DNA of 28,960 nucleotides from Trebonia sp. (GTDB lineage: Bacteria; Actinomycetota; Actinomycetes; Streptosporangiales; Streptosporangiaceae), in NCBI GenBank assembly GCA_030038035.1, contig JASHPP010000164.1:1-28960 (forward strand), in the 5' to 3' direction. A program made the translations under genes and the position numbers. This document shows, one piece after another, positions 1-8,066 of this stretch (positions within the stretch are counted from its first letter, which is position 1; the number at the start of each line of letters is the position of its first letter). A model generated the notes under the pieces. The model made no database searches, had not been told where the DNA came from, and saw only the letters and a list, made by a program, of their open reading frames with translations.

Positions 1-2105
1 TCCCACGCGATCGCGAAGCCAAGTCCCGCTTCTAGCGGCGTGTCCCTCCTGGCGATGTCATGGCCCCAGCTCCGGTAGGCCTTCTCGAGCCGCAAGGAGT
101 TGAGAGCGTGGTAGCCCGCGTGGAGCAGTCCGAATTCGGCGCCCGCCTCGACCAGCGTGTCGTAGATGTGCACGGCAAAGTCGGCTGGTATTAGCAGCTC
201 CCAGCCGAGTTCACCGACATAGGTGATGCGCGTGGCACGGACGTAGCCGTAGCCGAGGTCGATCTCGCGGGAGGTGCCGAACGGGAACGCCTCGTTGGAC
301 AGGTCGTGGTCCGTGAGCGGCTGCAGCATGCGCCGCGCATCCGGGCCCATGACAGAAACCATCGCCCAGGCCGTGCTCACGTCAGTCACGGTGGTGAACT
401 CGTGGGGCCGAATATGGCGCTGCAGCCAGTCGCGGTCGCGGCTGATAGTGGCGGGACCCGACAAAACCAGGAACTCCTGCTCGCTTACACGGGTGACTGT
501 GACGTCGGCTTCGATGCCGGCCCACTCATTGAGCCACTGGGTGTAGACGATCCGCCCGGGTTCGACGCCGACGTTGTTCGCGCTTACTCGCTGGAGCACG
601 TTCTCTGCGTCCCGTCCTTGAACAAGCAGCTTGCCGAAGGACGAGGTGTCGAACAAGCCAACGGCCTGGCGGACGGCGTGGTGCTCGGCCGCCGAGAACT
701 CGAACCAGTTCTGGCGACCGAAGGTAGAGACCTCCGTGTTCTCTGCGCCGGGCGGGGCGTACCAATTGGCGCGTTCCCAGCCGAGCAGTTCGCCAAAAAC
801 AGCGCCTGCGGCTCGGGTCTGCTCGTACAGTGGGCTGCGCCGCAGGCCCCGCGGGCTCGTCCGCTGCTGGTATGGCCAGTGAATCTCGTACGCGACGTCC
901 AGTGTCTCGGTAACCCGCTTTTCCAGGTAGCGGCGGTTGGTCTCGTGCGGCGCGATCCGGCGGGGGTCTGTCTCGGGGATGTCGATCGGGGAACGGCCGT
1001 CGACGATCCAATCTGCCAGGACGGATCCCGCGCCAGGCCCGCTGAGGAAGCCGACTGAGTTGAAGCCTGCGGCGACGTAATAGTTCCGCAGGGTTGGCGC
1101 CTCTCCGAGGTGATACAGGCCGTCTGGCGTGAAGCTCTCCGGGCCGCAGAAGTGCAGGCGGATACCTGCGTCCGCCAGGCACGGCAGCCGCTTGATCATG
1201 TTCTCGTAGAACGGCCCGAGATGGTCCCAGTCCTCAGGCAACTGGGTGAACTCGGCGTCCTCTGGGATGCCACGCGAAGCCCACGGGTAGCTGCCAGGTT
1301 CGAAGAAGCCGACCATGAGGCCGGCGCCCTCGTTCTTCACGTACGAGTAGTCGGGGGCGCACTTGATTGTCGGCATGCCAGGACGGAGGCCGGGAATGGC
1401 GTCGGTCACGATGTAGTAGTGAGCGAGTGCCTGCAGCGGGATCTTGATGCCCGCCTTGGCCCCGAACTCGCGGGCCCACATCCCGGTCGCGTTGACCACG
1501 TACTCGGCTTCAATGCTGCCCGCCTCGGTCTCGACAGCGAACACGCGGTCGCCCTTGCGGGCGACGCCCGTCGCCTTCGTTCCCTCAAAGATCTTCACTC
1601 CGAGCTGGCTCGCGCCACGGGCGAGGGCCATCGTGGTGTCTGTCGCGTTCCCGCGCCCGTCGTCGGGGAAGTACAGCGCGCCGATCAGGTCCTCGACGTA
1701 CAGCGGGGGGAACAGCTCCCGGGCGGCATCCGGGGTGAGCACTTCGACGCGGATGCCGTTTCCCCGGCACGCTGACGCCAGGCGCCGTAGTTCCTCCCAG
1801 CGCTCGGGCCCGTCCGCCAGATGCAAGGTGCCCGTCCGCTGGAATCCGGGAGAAAAGCCAGTCTCGCTTTCCAGCGACTCGAAGACGCCCAGGCTCCGCT
1901 TGACGATCTCCCGGGTCGCGGAGGTGGGGCGAGCCTGGGTGATCAGGCCGGCTGCGTGCCACGTCGTGCCGGAGGTGAGCCGCTTGCGCTCGACTAGCAC
2001 AATGTCGGTCCAGCCGCGCTTGGCCAGGTGGTAGGCCGTGCTTGAGCCGATGATGCCGCCACCGACGATAACCACCTGTGCACGGTCTGGCAGTGTGTGG
2101 TCCAT
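1..2105 (-). CDS. FAD- and folate-dependent dimethylglycine/sarcosine dehydrogenase-like protein (3' end outside window)
   Basis: The reading frame stays open from ATG at 2105 to the window edge (701 codons), so the C-terminus is missing. Residues 10-25 carry the FAD dinucleotide fold VVIVGGGIIGSS. Residues 45-54, SGTTWHAAGL, match the segment where dimethylglycine and sarcosine dehydrogenases bind FAD covalently through His (here H50). Residues of about 8-370 are the DAO oxidoreductase domain, followed by a linker with HWPYQQRTSPRG, then a GcvT-like tetrahydrofolate-binding domain from about 430 onward (ALNSLRLEKAYRSWGHDI near the end). Family members oxidise N-methyl groups and pass the one-carbon unit to folate. 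Full-length relatives are about 800-850 residues, so roughly 100-150 are lost. An AGGAAG ribosome site sits 5 bases before the start. It lies 200 bp downstream of the permease and is probably the operon's last visible gene. The exact substrate (dimethylglycine, sarcosine or another methylamine) cannot be decided. Confidence 0.88.
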   Translation of the reverse strand, partial: MDHTLPDRAQVVIVGGGIIGSSTAYHLAKRGWTDIVLVERKRLTSGTTWHAAGLITQARPTSATREIVKRSLGVFESLESETGFSPGFQRTGTLHLADGPERWEELRRLASACRGNGIRVEVLTPDAARELFPPLYVEDLIGALYFPDDGRGNATDTTMALARGASQLGVKIFEGTKATGVARKGDRVFAVETEAGSIEAEYVVNATGMWAREFGAKAGIKIPLQALAHYYIVTDAIPGLRPGMPTIKCAPDYSYVKNEGAGLMVGFFEPGSYPWASRGIPEDAEFTQLPEDWDHLGPFYENMIKRLPCLADAGIRLHFCGPESFTPDGLYHLGEAPTLRNYYVAAGFNSVGFLSGPGAGSVLADWIVDGRSPIDIPETDPRRIAPHETNRRYLEKRVTETLDVAYEIHWPYQQRTSPRGLRRSPLYEQTRAAGAVFGELLGWERANWYAPPGAENTEVSTFGRQNWFEFSAAEHHAVRQAVGLFDTSSFGKLLVQGRDAENVLQRVSANNVGVEPGRIVYTQWLNEWAGIEADVTVTRVSEQEFLVLSGPATISRDRDWLQRHIRPHEFTTVTDVSTAWAMVSVMGPDARRMLQPLTDHDLSNEAFPFGTSREIDLGYGYVRATRITYVGELGWELLIPADFAVHIYDTLVEAGAEFGLLHAGYHALNSLRLEKAYRSWGHDIARRDTPLEAGLGFAIAW

Positions 2106-2206
2106 GAGTACTTCCTAAATGACAGCCGATGTGGCTCGATCAGTGGGGCCAGGAAACGGCAATTCGCCCGCCGACGGGTACCGGTGTGCGCCCGCCAGTC
2201 GCTCGC

Positions 2207-2293
2207 GGACGGCGGGCGCACGGGGACGGCGGGCGCACGCGGACGGCGGGGGCGCACGCGGACGGCGGGCGCACGGGGGCGGCGAGGCGCAGG
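2207..2293. repeat. 17-bp GC-rich tandem repeat after the permease stop
   Basis: Four near-identical units based on GGACGGCGGGCGCACGG lie at 2207-2223, 2224-2240, 2241-2259 (2-base insertion) and 2260-2276. A degenerate fifth unit is at 2277-2293. The array begins immediately downstream of the permease stop (2306, minus strand) and fills much of the 200-bp gap before the dehydrogenase start. On the transcript it reads as C-rich repeats. It may affect transcript processing or be a neutral minisatellite; nothing in the sequence decides this. Confidence 0.85.
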
Positions 2294-2305
2294 CGGGAAT
2301 GGAGG

Positions 2306-3787
2306 TCAGACGCTTCCATCGGTGGCCGTGCCCGCTCCAGACACCCTGGGCGAGGCAACACCCGCGCCCACAGCACCAGGCTCCGGACGCGAGCGCAGTG
2401 CCCAGCCAAGCCGGTGGCCGACGAGGTAATACACCACGGCGCATCCCAAGATCACCGGCGTGGACGCCGTGATCACGTTGTACACGCTGACACCGGTGCC
2501 GAAGGACTGTGCCCACGAGATCAGCGTCGTCGATCCCGCCAGCCAAAGCCACGCGACTACGCCAGCCAGCCAGATCACGATCGCTCCGAGGTTGAATCCC
2601 CCGGTGAACCAGTACGGCCCGTTGCGGCGGTACAGGTCGGGCACCGACAGGCGCTCGCGGCGCAGCAGGAAGTAGTCGCCGAGCGCGACGCCCCAGTACG
2701 GCGCCTCCAATGCGCCAACCACGGTGAGGATGTCATTGAACTTCGCTGACAGCGTGCCCTGGTACAGGAACGGAATCGATGGGATAGCCACCAGTAGCAC
2801 GATGATGTGATAGTTGATCTTCGGGATCGCTACCTTCAGCGCCATCACCGACGCGTAGAACAGCATCGCGCAGTTGATGATCGTTGAGAACACGATGATG
2901 AAGATCGCGGGAATGCCGAGGCCCGCGGCCGTTGCCCAGGCGCTCGGGTCGGCCGTGTTGAATGCTAGCGCGGCCATCCCGCCGATCACGGCGAACAGGA
3001 TGCTCACCACGGTGAGCCCGCCCCAGGCACCCCAGAACGCGGCCTTCTGCGTCTTGGCGAACCGGTTCCACGAGCCCATGTAAGGGAACCAGGAGATGTT
3101 GTAGGCGACTGCGGCCTCGATCGCGTACGCGAAAGTCACTGAGTGGTTCGGGTGGATCGCGGTGAGCTTGCCCCAGCTGAAGTCGGACAGCAGCTTGCCG
3201 AGCAAGACGAACGCGAAGATGATCAGCAGCGGCACCGCCCACTTGACCAGGCGGAATACGGTCTTCGGGCTGATATACAACATGATGACCGGGATGACGA
3301 TCCCGCAGATCAGCGCGAACAGAGTGAACCAATTCGCGCCGAACCCAGTCGAGCTATTCGCGGTCTTGCTCAGCTCGCGGATCGCCGAGATTCCAGAGTT
3401 GCCCGCTATCTGAGAGAGGATCCCGATCCAGCCGAAGTTAATGACGACGAGCAATATGACGCCGACGTACGAGCCATAGGTTCCGAACGTGGACCGCATG
3501 CCGACGTACTCGTCAACGCCGTACCGGGCGCTGCGCAGCCCGGTCAGCGTCGGCCACAGGCAGCCCAGCAGACTGCCAACGACGGTGGCGATGATCAATC
3601 CGCGCAGGCCGAGGGCCGAGGCGTAGTAGCCGCCGAGCAGGAACGTGGTGAGCAGGACATTGCCGCCGGCCCACAACCAGAACATCAGTAGCGTCCCGGC
3701 ATAGCGGTCCTTGCGAGGCAGCGGAAGGATGTCCTGCCCGTAATGAGCCGAGCCCGGCTCGACGCTGTCGAGTGCTTCGGTCGCCAT
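2306..3787 (-). CDS. NCS1-family nucleobase/hydantoin-type permease
   Basis: A 493-residue integral membrane protein with about 12 hydrophobic segments, the usual NCS1 size. The N-terminal region DRYAGTLLMFWLWAGGN, the loop VDEYVGMRSTFGTYGS and the later NISWFPYMGSWNRFAKT are typical of the cytosine/purine/uracil/thiamine/allantoin permease family, which import nucleobase-like or hydantoin-like compounds by cation symport. The start is secured by AAGGAGG placed 5 bases before ATG at 3787. It sits between a 72-residue membrane protein (60 bp upstream) and the FAD dehydrogenase gene, so it probably imports the compound that operon degrades. The C-terminal 30 residues are a hydrophilic Gly/Ala/Ser tail. 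The substrate is not predictable from sequence alone; the divergent PucR-type regulator weakly favours a purine or allantoin-like or related nitrogen source. Confidence 0.9.
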   Translation of the reverse strand: MATEALDSVEPGSAHYGQDILPLPRKDRYAGTLLMFWLWAGGNVLLTTFLLGGYYASALGLRGLIIATVVGSLLGCLWPTLTGLRSARYGVDEYVGMRSTFGTYGSYVGVILLVVINFGWIGILSQIAGNSGISAIRELSKTANSSTGFGANWFTLFALICGIVIPVIMLYISPKTVFRLVKWAVPLLIIFAFVLLGKLLSDFSWGKLTAIHPNHSVTFAYAIEAAVAYNISWFPYMGSWNRFAKTQKAAFWGAWGGLTVVSILFAVIGGMAALAFNTADPSAWATAAGLGIPAIFIIVFSTIINCAMLFYASVMALKVAIPKINYHIIVLLVAIPSIPFLYQGTLSAKFNDILTVVGALEAPYWGVALGDYFLLRRERLSVPDLYRRNGPYWFTGGFNLGAIVIWLAGVVAWLWLAGSTTLISWAQSFGTGVSVYNVITASTPVILGCAVVYYLVGHRLGWALRSRPEPGAVGAGVASPRVSGAGTATDGSV

Positions 3788-3847
3788 GAAGGCCTCCTTC
3801 GATTGCGGCGGTCGAATATCGCGATCGCGGCGCGCGCCGCAGCGGGG

Positions 3848-4066
3848 TCAGTGCCCGGCCACTGCCCACCAGATCGCGGCGCCGACTGTCGCCGCTAGCG
3901 ACGCGATCGTCCAGCCCGCGAGCGCGGGGAGGGAAACCCTGTCTTTGTCGTCCGGTTCCTCGAGAACCGCTTCGAGCTGGGCAGGATCGACGAGCATGTC
4001 CTGCGCCGGCACGGCACGCAGAGCGTCCAGCTGGCTGGCAGGGACCTGCAGCCCGTTGTCATTCAC
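3848..4066 (-). CDS. 72-aa single-pass membrane protein of unknown function in the catabolic operon
   Basis: Starts with GTG at 4066, 6 bases after a clear GGAG in TATAGGAGCTCGCC, which makes this small frame credible. The first 45 residues are soluble and acidic (AQLEAVLEEPDDKDR); residues of about 47-69 (LPALAGWTIASLAATVGA and onward) form one transmembrane helix, ending in a short tail. It lies 35 bp after the aldehyde dehydrogenase stop and 60 bp before the permease start on the same strand, so it is almost surely co-transcribed. I do not recognise a family. Its position directly before an NCS1 permease suggests an accessory or stabilising subunit of that transporter, which is inference only. 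Confidence 0.72.
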   Translation of the reverse strand: MNDNGLQVPASQLDALRAVPAQDMLVDPAQLEAVLEEPDDKDRVSLPALAGWTIASLAATVGAAIWWAVAGH

Positions 4067-4101
4067 GGCGAGCTCCTATACCCGGGTCGAAACGCACAGA
4101 A

Positions 4102-5538
4102 CTACCCGATGTCGAAGACGATCTGCTTGGTTTCTGTGAGCGTGTCGAGCATCCAGGACGAGAGCTCCCGCCCCGTCCCTGACTTGCCGCGGCCGCCGAA
4201 CGGTGCAAGCTGATCCCAGTAGTTGGTGGTCTCGTTGACCAGGACCGTGCCATGCCGCAGCGAGTCGGCATACCGCCACGCCACACGCAGGTCGTTGGTG
4301 AACACGGCGGCGGTCAGCCCGTACTCGGTCGCGTTCGCCAATTCGATGGCCTGGTCATCCGAGCCGAACTCGATAACGGGCGCGACCGGGCCGAAGGTCT
4401 CTTCCTTCGCGATCGCCATTCCCGGCGTCACGCCCGTCAGCACGGTCGGCGTGAAATGCAGGCCATTGCTGGTCCCGCCCAGCACGACATTCGCGCCCTC
4501 CGCGACCGCCTCATCGACATGCTGCCTGGTCCGCTCTAGCACGCCCGTATTGCACAGCGGCCCCATGTCCGTTGCGTCGTCCAGCGGGTCGCCCAGGCGC
4601 AGCTTCGCCGCGCGGTCGGCAAGCCGGGCGACAAACTCATCGTGCACCGACTTGTGCACCAGCAGCCGCTCGGCCGCCGTGCAGCATTGCCCGGCGAGAT
4701 AGAAGCACCCGACGATCGCCGCGTCCGCGGCACGATCGAGGTCGGCGTCCTGGCGGACGATGATCGGCCCGTTGCCGCCGAGTTCGAGGACGCGGTTCTT
4801 TAGCCCGATCGACGAGGCGACGCTCATGCCGGTCTTCGTGCTGCCGGTGAAGACAACCGCCTTGACATCGGGGTGCGCGACCAAGGCCTGGCCGACCCCG
4901 CCCTCGCCGGTGACCATGTTCAGCGTGCCGGCGGGAAACCCCGCCTCATCGAAGATGTCGGCGAGCATCGCAGACGAAAGCGGCGCATACTCGCTAGGTT
5001 TCCAGACGACCGTGTCGCCGATCGCCAGGGCGTAGCAAATCGTGATCGCGGCGATGTCGACAGGGAAATTCCATGGCGTGACGACCGCCACGACTCCGGC
5101 CGGTTCCTGCGACACCACGATCCGTTTGTTATTCGACCGCTCCTGGGTCGACGGCAGGAACTGGCCGCGGTAGCGGAGAACGTCCTCGGACGCCCGCCGG
5201 AAGTGCTCGCACGCGTACTCGGCCATCTCCTCACGGGACTCGCGGATGGTCTTGCCCATCTCCAGGGAGATCTGGCGCGCGATGGCCTCGTTGCGCTCTT
5301 TGCACAGTTCGTAGGCCTTGTACAGCAGGTCGACGCGGTCGAGCAGCGGCGTCTTCTTCCAGGCCGGAAAGGCATTCTTAGCTGCAGTCACCGCCTGGGC
5401 GACCTGAGCGCTCGTGCAGCGAGCGACCGTCCCGACGAGCTCTCCGGAGTGGGGGCTGCGGACCTCGATCACCCCGTCGCCGCCGTGGGCCCACTGGCCG
5501 TCGATGAGGGCCTGGCGATGTGTTACGGCCGTGGTCAC
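4102..5538 (-). CDS. NAD(P)+-dependent aldehyde dehydrogenase
   Basis: A 478-residue cytosolic member of the aldehyde dehydrogenase superfamily, full length for the family. Visible landmarks are TPWNFP with the oxyanion Asn (N157), the cofactor loop FTGSTKTG (230-237), the general base Glu in LELGG (E252), the nucleophile in GQCCTA (C286), KEETFGP, and the C-terminal FGGRGKSGTGRE. It oxidises an aldehyde to the acid. Starts with GTG at 5538, 4 bases after GGAGG. It is the first gene after the promoter at 5619-5647 and leads the operon with the 72-aa protein, the NCS1 permease and the FAD dehydrogenase; within it the likely job is removal of an aldehyde produced by amine or methyl-group oxidation. 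Substrate class (vanillin/benzaldehyde-like, betaine aldehyde, semialdehyde) is not resolved. Confidence 0.93.
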   Translation of the reverse strand: MTTAVTHRQALIDGQWAHGGDGVIEVRSPHSGELVGTVARCTSAQVAQAVTAAKNAFPAWKKTPLLDRVDLLYKAYELCKERNEAIARQISLEMGKTIRESREEMAEYACEHFRRASEDVLRYRGQFLPSTQERSNNKRIVVSQEPAGVVAVVTPWNFPVDIAAITICYALAIGDTVVWKPSEYAPLSSAMLADIFDEAGFPAGTLNMVTGEGGVGQALVAHPDVKAVVFTGSTKTGMSVASSIGLKNRVLELGGNGPIIVRQDADLDRAADAAIVGCFYLAGQCCTAAERLLVHKSVHDEFVARLADRAAKLRLGDPLDDATDMGPLCNTGVLERTRQHVDEAVAEGANVVLGGTSNGLHFTPTVLTGVTPGMAIAKEETFGPVAPVIEFGSDDQAIELANATEYGLTAAVFTNDLRVAWRYADSLRHGTVLVNETTNYWDQLAPFGGRGKSGTGRELSSWMLDTLTETKQIVFDIG

Positions 5539-5618
5539 AGTTCCTCCGCTTCAGTCGAGCCCAGCTTCGCTCTGTTGAACCTGTACTCAACGTGACCATG
5601 GGCAGAGCGATTGCGAAA

Positions 5619-5647
5619 ACAGTAAAGTGGGCATTTGACCTGGTCAA
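5619..5647 (-). promoter_or_regulatory. Sigma-70-like promoter of the aldehyde dehydrogenase operon
   Basis: Read on the minus strand: -35 TTGACC (5647-5642), a spacer of exactly 17 bases, then -10 TACTGT (5624-5619). Transcription would start near 5612, leaving a leader of about 74 nt before the GTG at 5538. The match and spacing are good, and the site sits in the divergent gap between the operon and the pucR-like gene. Confidence 0.65.
5635..5647. promoter_or_regulatory. Perfect 6-1-6 palindrome over the -35 box (operator candidate)
   Basis: TTGACC-T-GGTCAA is a perfect inverted repeat with one central base. Its right arm, read on the minus strand, is the -35 hexamer of the operon promoter. 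A protein bound here would block or reposition RNA polymerase. The obvious candidate is the divergent PucR-type protein, but many regulators bind sites of this shape. Confidence 0.6.
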
Positions 5648-5786
5648 TTGGCAGTTAGCCCTGATACCGCCCCGTCGAGTGTGCACTTGCACAGACATGT
5701 GCCTGTCAGCACGATAGGTGCTAGCCAGGTAGGCCGCGCGGCTCCGGACTCGCGCCTCTAGCCTTGGAAGGCAGGATTGACAGGTC

Positions 5787-7292
5787 ATGGCGCTGACAGT
5801 CGCTGACATCGCCTCCATGTCACACCTCGGCATCAGCGTGCGGGCGGGCAGCGGCGGTCTCGGCCGGGAGGTCGAGTGGGCGCACGTCTGCGAGCTTGAA
5901 GACCCGACGGGCTGGCTAGACGGGCCGGGCTTGGTCCTGACGACCGGCATCGCGATCCCAGCCCAGGCACAGCGCCAGTGCGCCTACCTCGAGCGGCTCG
6001 CCAGGGCCGGCATGGCCGCGGTCGCGATCGCCAAGGGGATGTCGGCGCCGCCTTTGACGCAGAAGATGCTCGCCGCGGCGGACGAGCTCAGCTTCGCCGT
6101 GCTCGAGGTAGCTTATGAGGTGCCCTACCTGGCCGTGATCAGCGTGGTCACAGCGGCTAACCGCGAGCGGTCACAGCGCCAGCTGCTGTCCTATCTGCGC
6201 ATCTTCGACAGCCTCCGGCTGGCTACCAGCTACGGCCTCGGCCCGCCGCAGCTTTTCGACCGCCTCGCCGAGGTGTCCGGTTACGAGCTGCACCTGTGCT
6301 CCCCGGGCGGCCGCCCGCTCATTCACGGTATTCCCGGCGCGCCGGGGCAATGGGAACCGCCCGCCTCTTCGGGTGCCAGCACCGTGGCAGCCGACGCCGG
6401 CTGGGTGTCGGTGCCCGTTCCGCTACGCGGCCAGGTGGCCGGCTATCTGGTCGGGATCGAGCAGCCCGGGCGCGAGGCTCTCGGCATGCTCGCTCTCCGC
6501 CACATCGCGACGATCGCGGCCCTCGAGCTGGCAAACTTGATGCGCGAGCGGGAGGCCATGCGCCGCGAAGGCGCTGAGACGCTGAGCGAGATGCTCAGCG
6601 GGATCCTGGACCCGGACGCGACGCGTACCCGGCTTCGGCTGGCAGGGCTCGATCCGGGCCAGCCGATGGTCCTCGCCGCAGTTTCCAGTGACCGTGGTCA
6701 CGACCACGACCTGCCCGCTCGGCTCCTCGACCTGAGCATTCCGCACCTTGTCCTGCAGCGCCAGCATGAGCTGTACGTCCTGCTGCAACAATCCGCGAGC
6801 GGGCCAGACGTGCTCGCCGCCAGCCCTGGATCGCGCGCGGGCGTCAGCAGGCCGTTCCAGGCCGGCAAGTCACTGGAGCTGCCCAGGCGGGAGGCGCTGT
6901 GGGCACTTCGCTACGCCCGTTCGCAGCGCCGCGCGCTGATCGACTACGCGGCGATGAGGAGTTCGGCGATGTGGCTGCCGGCCGATCCGCAGGCCCTCTC
7001 CGGAATCGTGGAGGAGATCCTCGGCCCGCTCGCGACGCATGACGCGGAGCACGGCACGGAGCTGGAGCGGACCTTGCTTTTGCTACTGGACCGGGACCGG
7101 AACGTTGCCGCCACCGCGCGCGCTCTCGGCGTGCACAGGAACACGATCATCCACCGGATCACAAAGATGGAGGAACTCACCGGCCGAGACCTGAGGAGGG
7201 TGCAGGACCTCGCCGAGCTGTGGCTCGCTGCCGGCGCCAGCAAGCTGCTCGGCGACCAGGCGCACTTCTCCCGCCGGTCTCCCGCCGGGTGA
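5787..7292 (+). CDS. PucR-family transcriptional regulator
   Basis: A 501-residue protein with the PucR layout. The N-terminal PucR sensor domain (about 5-125) begins with the typical ALTVADIASM. The middle is a CdaR/GGDEF-like region without catalytic motifs. The C-terminal helix-turn-helix (about 435-470) contains VAATARALGVHRNTIIHRI. Relatives control purine, allantoin, amino-acid or aromatic catabolism, usually as activators that sense an intermediate. It is transcribed divergently from the aldehyde dehydrogenase operon across a 248-bp gap holding a promoter and palindrome, so it is the likely pathway regulator and may control itself. The ATG at 5787 is chosen because it begins the conserved N-terminus, although only a weak ribosome site (AGGA, about 10 bases upstream) is seen. 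Confidence 0.9.
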   Translation: MALTVADIASMSHLGISVRAGSGGLGREVEWAHVCELEDPTGWLDGPGLVLTTGIAIPAQAQRQCAYLERLARAGMAAVAIAKGMSAPPLTQKMLAAADELSFAVLEVAYEVPYLAVISVVTAANRERSQRQLLSYLRIFDSLRLATSYGLGPPQLFDRLAEVSGYELHLCSPGGRPLIHGIPGAPGQWEPPASSGASTVAADAGWVSVPVPLRGQVAGYLVGIEQPGREALGMLALRHIATIAALELANLMREREAMRREGAETLSEMLSGILDPDATRTRLRLAGLDPGQPMVLAAVSSDRGHDHDLPARLLDLSIPHLVLQRQHELYVLLQQSASGPDVLAASPGSRAGVSRPFQAGKSLELPRREALWALRYARSQRRALIDYAAMRSSAMWLPADPQALSGIVEEILGPLATHDAEHGTELERTLLLLLDRDRNVAATARALGVHRNTIIHRITKMEELTGRDLRRVQDLAELWLAAGASKLLGDQAHFSRRSPAG

Positions 7293-7312
7293 GCCGCCTC
7301 GGTGAAGTCCAG

Positions 7313-7340
7313 CGTCACGCTGCCGCCTCTCACCGTGACG
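7313..7340. terminator. Candidate bidirectional terminator hairpin
   Basis: CGTCACG (7313-7319) and CGTGACG (7334-7340) form a perfect 7-bp stem around a 14-base loop. It lies in the 60-bp gap between the convergent pucR-like gene and the membrane-protein gene, where both transcripts must end. No T-tract follows, which is common in actinobacteria but leaves the call uncertain. Confidence 0.4.
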
Positions 7341-7352
7341 TCCAACCGCCGG

Positions 7353-7886
7353 CTACCCCATGACCCTGGTGTCCTCGCGGTCGGCCGCCACGGCAGCCGG
7401 CCGGCCGCGGCGAACGGGCATCCTGCCCGCCAGGCCGGGAACCGCGGTGAGCCGTCCGGCCGCCGCCGCGGCGACCAGGACCATGACGACGCCGAGGCCG
7501 GTGAAGAACCCGATCTGCTCCATCGCCCGCATCAGCGCGGTGGTGCCCGCGGGGACGCCGGCCGGCGTGGCCGTGGTCCACAACGGGGCGACCACGTTGC
7601 CGAGGGCGAACCAGGCCCCGCTGATGATCCCCAGGAAAGCCCCGAACAGCCCAGTGTGCCTGCCCCGGGCCGCCGCCAGCATGATGCCGCCGAGCAGGGC
7701 GGCGGCGCCCGGGAGGATCTCCAGCCAGAGCCGCCCGGTGGTGTATGTCCACGCCTTGTCCGGCGTGTAGGCGTAGTGGAAGTACGGTCCGACGAACGCG
7801 ATGAGGCCGCCCCAGCTGCCCAGCAGGGCGATCAGGACGCCGCCCGAGATCCCGTGGCTGCGCCGTATCCGCAGCATCGCAACCAT
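7353..7886 (-). CDS. Four-helix conserved hypothetical membrane protein
   Basis: A 177-residue protein with about four hydrophobic helices (near GGVLIALLGSWGGLIAFVGP, LEILPGAAALLGGIMLAAA, GLFGAFLGIISGAWFALGN and IGFFTGLGVVMVLVAAAAAG) and an Arg-rich tail. I know no function for it; similar small proteins are common in actinomycetes. I chose ATG at 7886 because GGGAAG lies 8 bases upstream; an in-frame GTG at 7895 would overlap that ribosome site. It lies downstream of the giant NACHT gene on the same strand but is separated by 180 bp including the 31-bp repeat, so it is probably not part of that cassette. Confidence 0.72.
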   Translation of the reverse strand: MVAMLRIRRSHGISGGVLIALLGSWGGLIAFVGPYFHYAYTPDKAWTYTTGRLWLEILPGAAALLGGIMLAAARGRHTGLFGAFLGIISGAWFALGNVVAPLWTTATPAGVPAGTTALMRAMEQIGFFTGLGVVMVLVAAAAAGRLTAVPGLAGRMPVRRGRPAAVAADREDTRVMG

Positions 7887-8030
7887 TGCTATCACTTCCC
7901 GATCGAGTAAACGGCGTACGGGTTGGACCCGCTGCCGCTACCCCAGGGCGCGCAAGGTATTCATGTCCGCGCCCGCCCCACCGGTGGCCGGGGAAGCCGC
8001 AAGGCACCGCGCCCGGGACTTCTCATTGCC

Positions 8031-8061
8031 ATCCCGAACGATCCGGGCCGCCTCCCCAGCC
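8031..8061 (+). repeat. 31-bp dispersed direct repeat, copy 1 (left flank of the NACHT cassette)
   Basis: Begins ATCCCGAACGATCCG and ends GCCGCCTCCCCAGCC. It matches 13806-13836 at 30 of 31 positions (G versus T at position 16) in the same orientation. It ends 5 bases before the stop codon of the giant protein (8067). With copy 2 it exactly brackets the two-gene cassette. Confidence 0.9.
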
Positions 8062-8066
8062 CGCCC

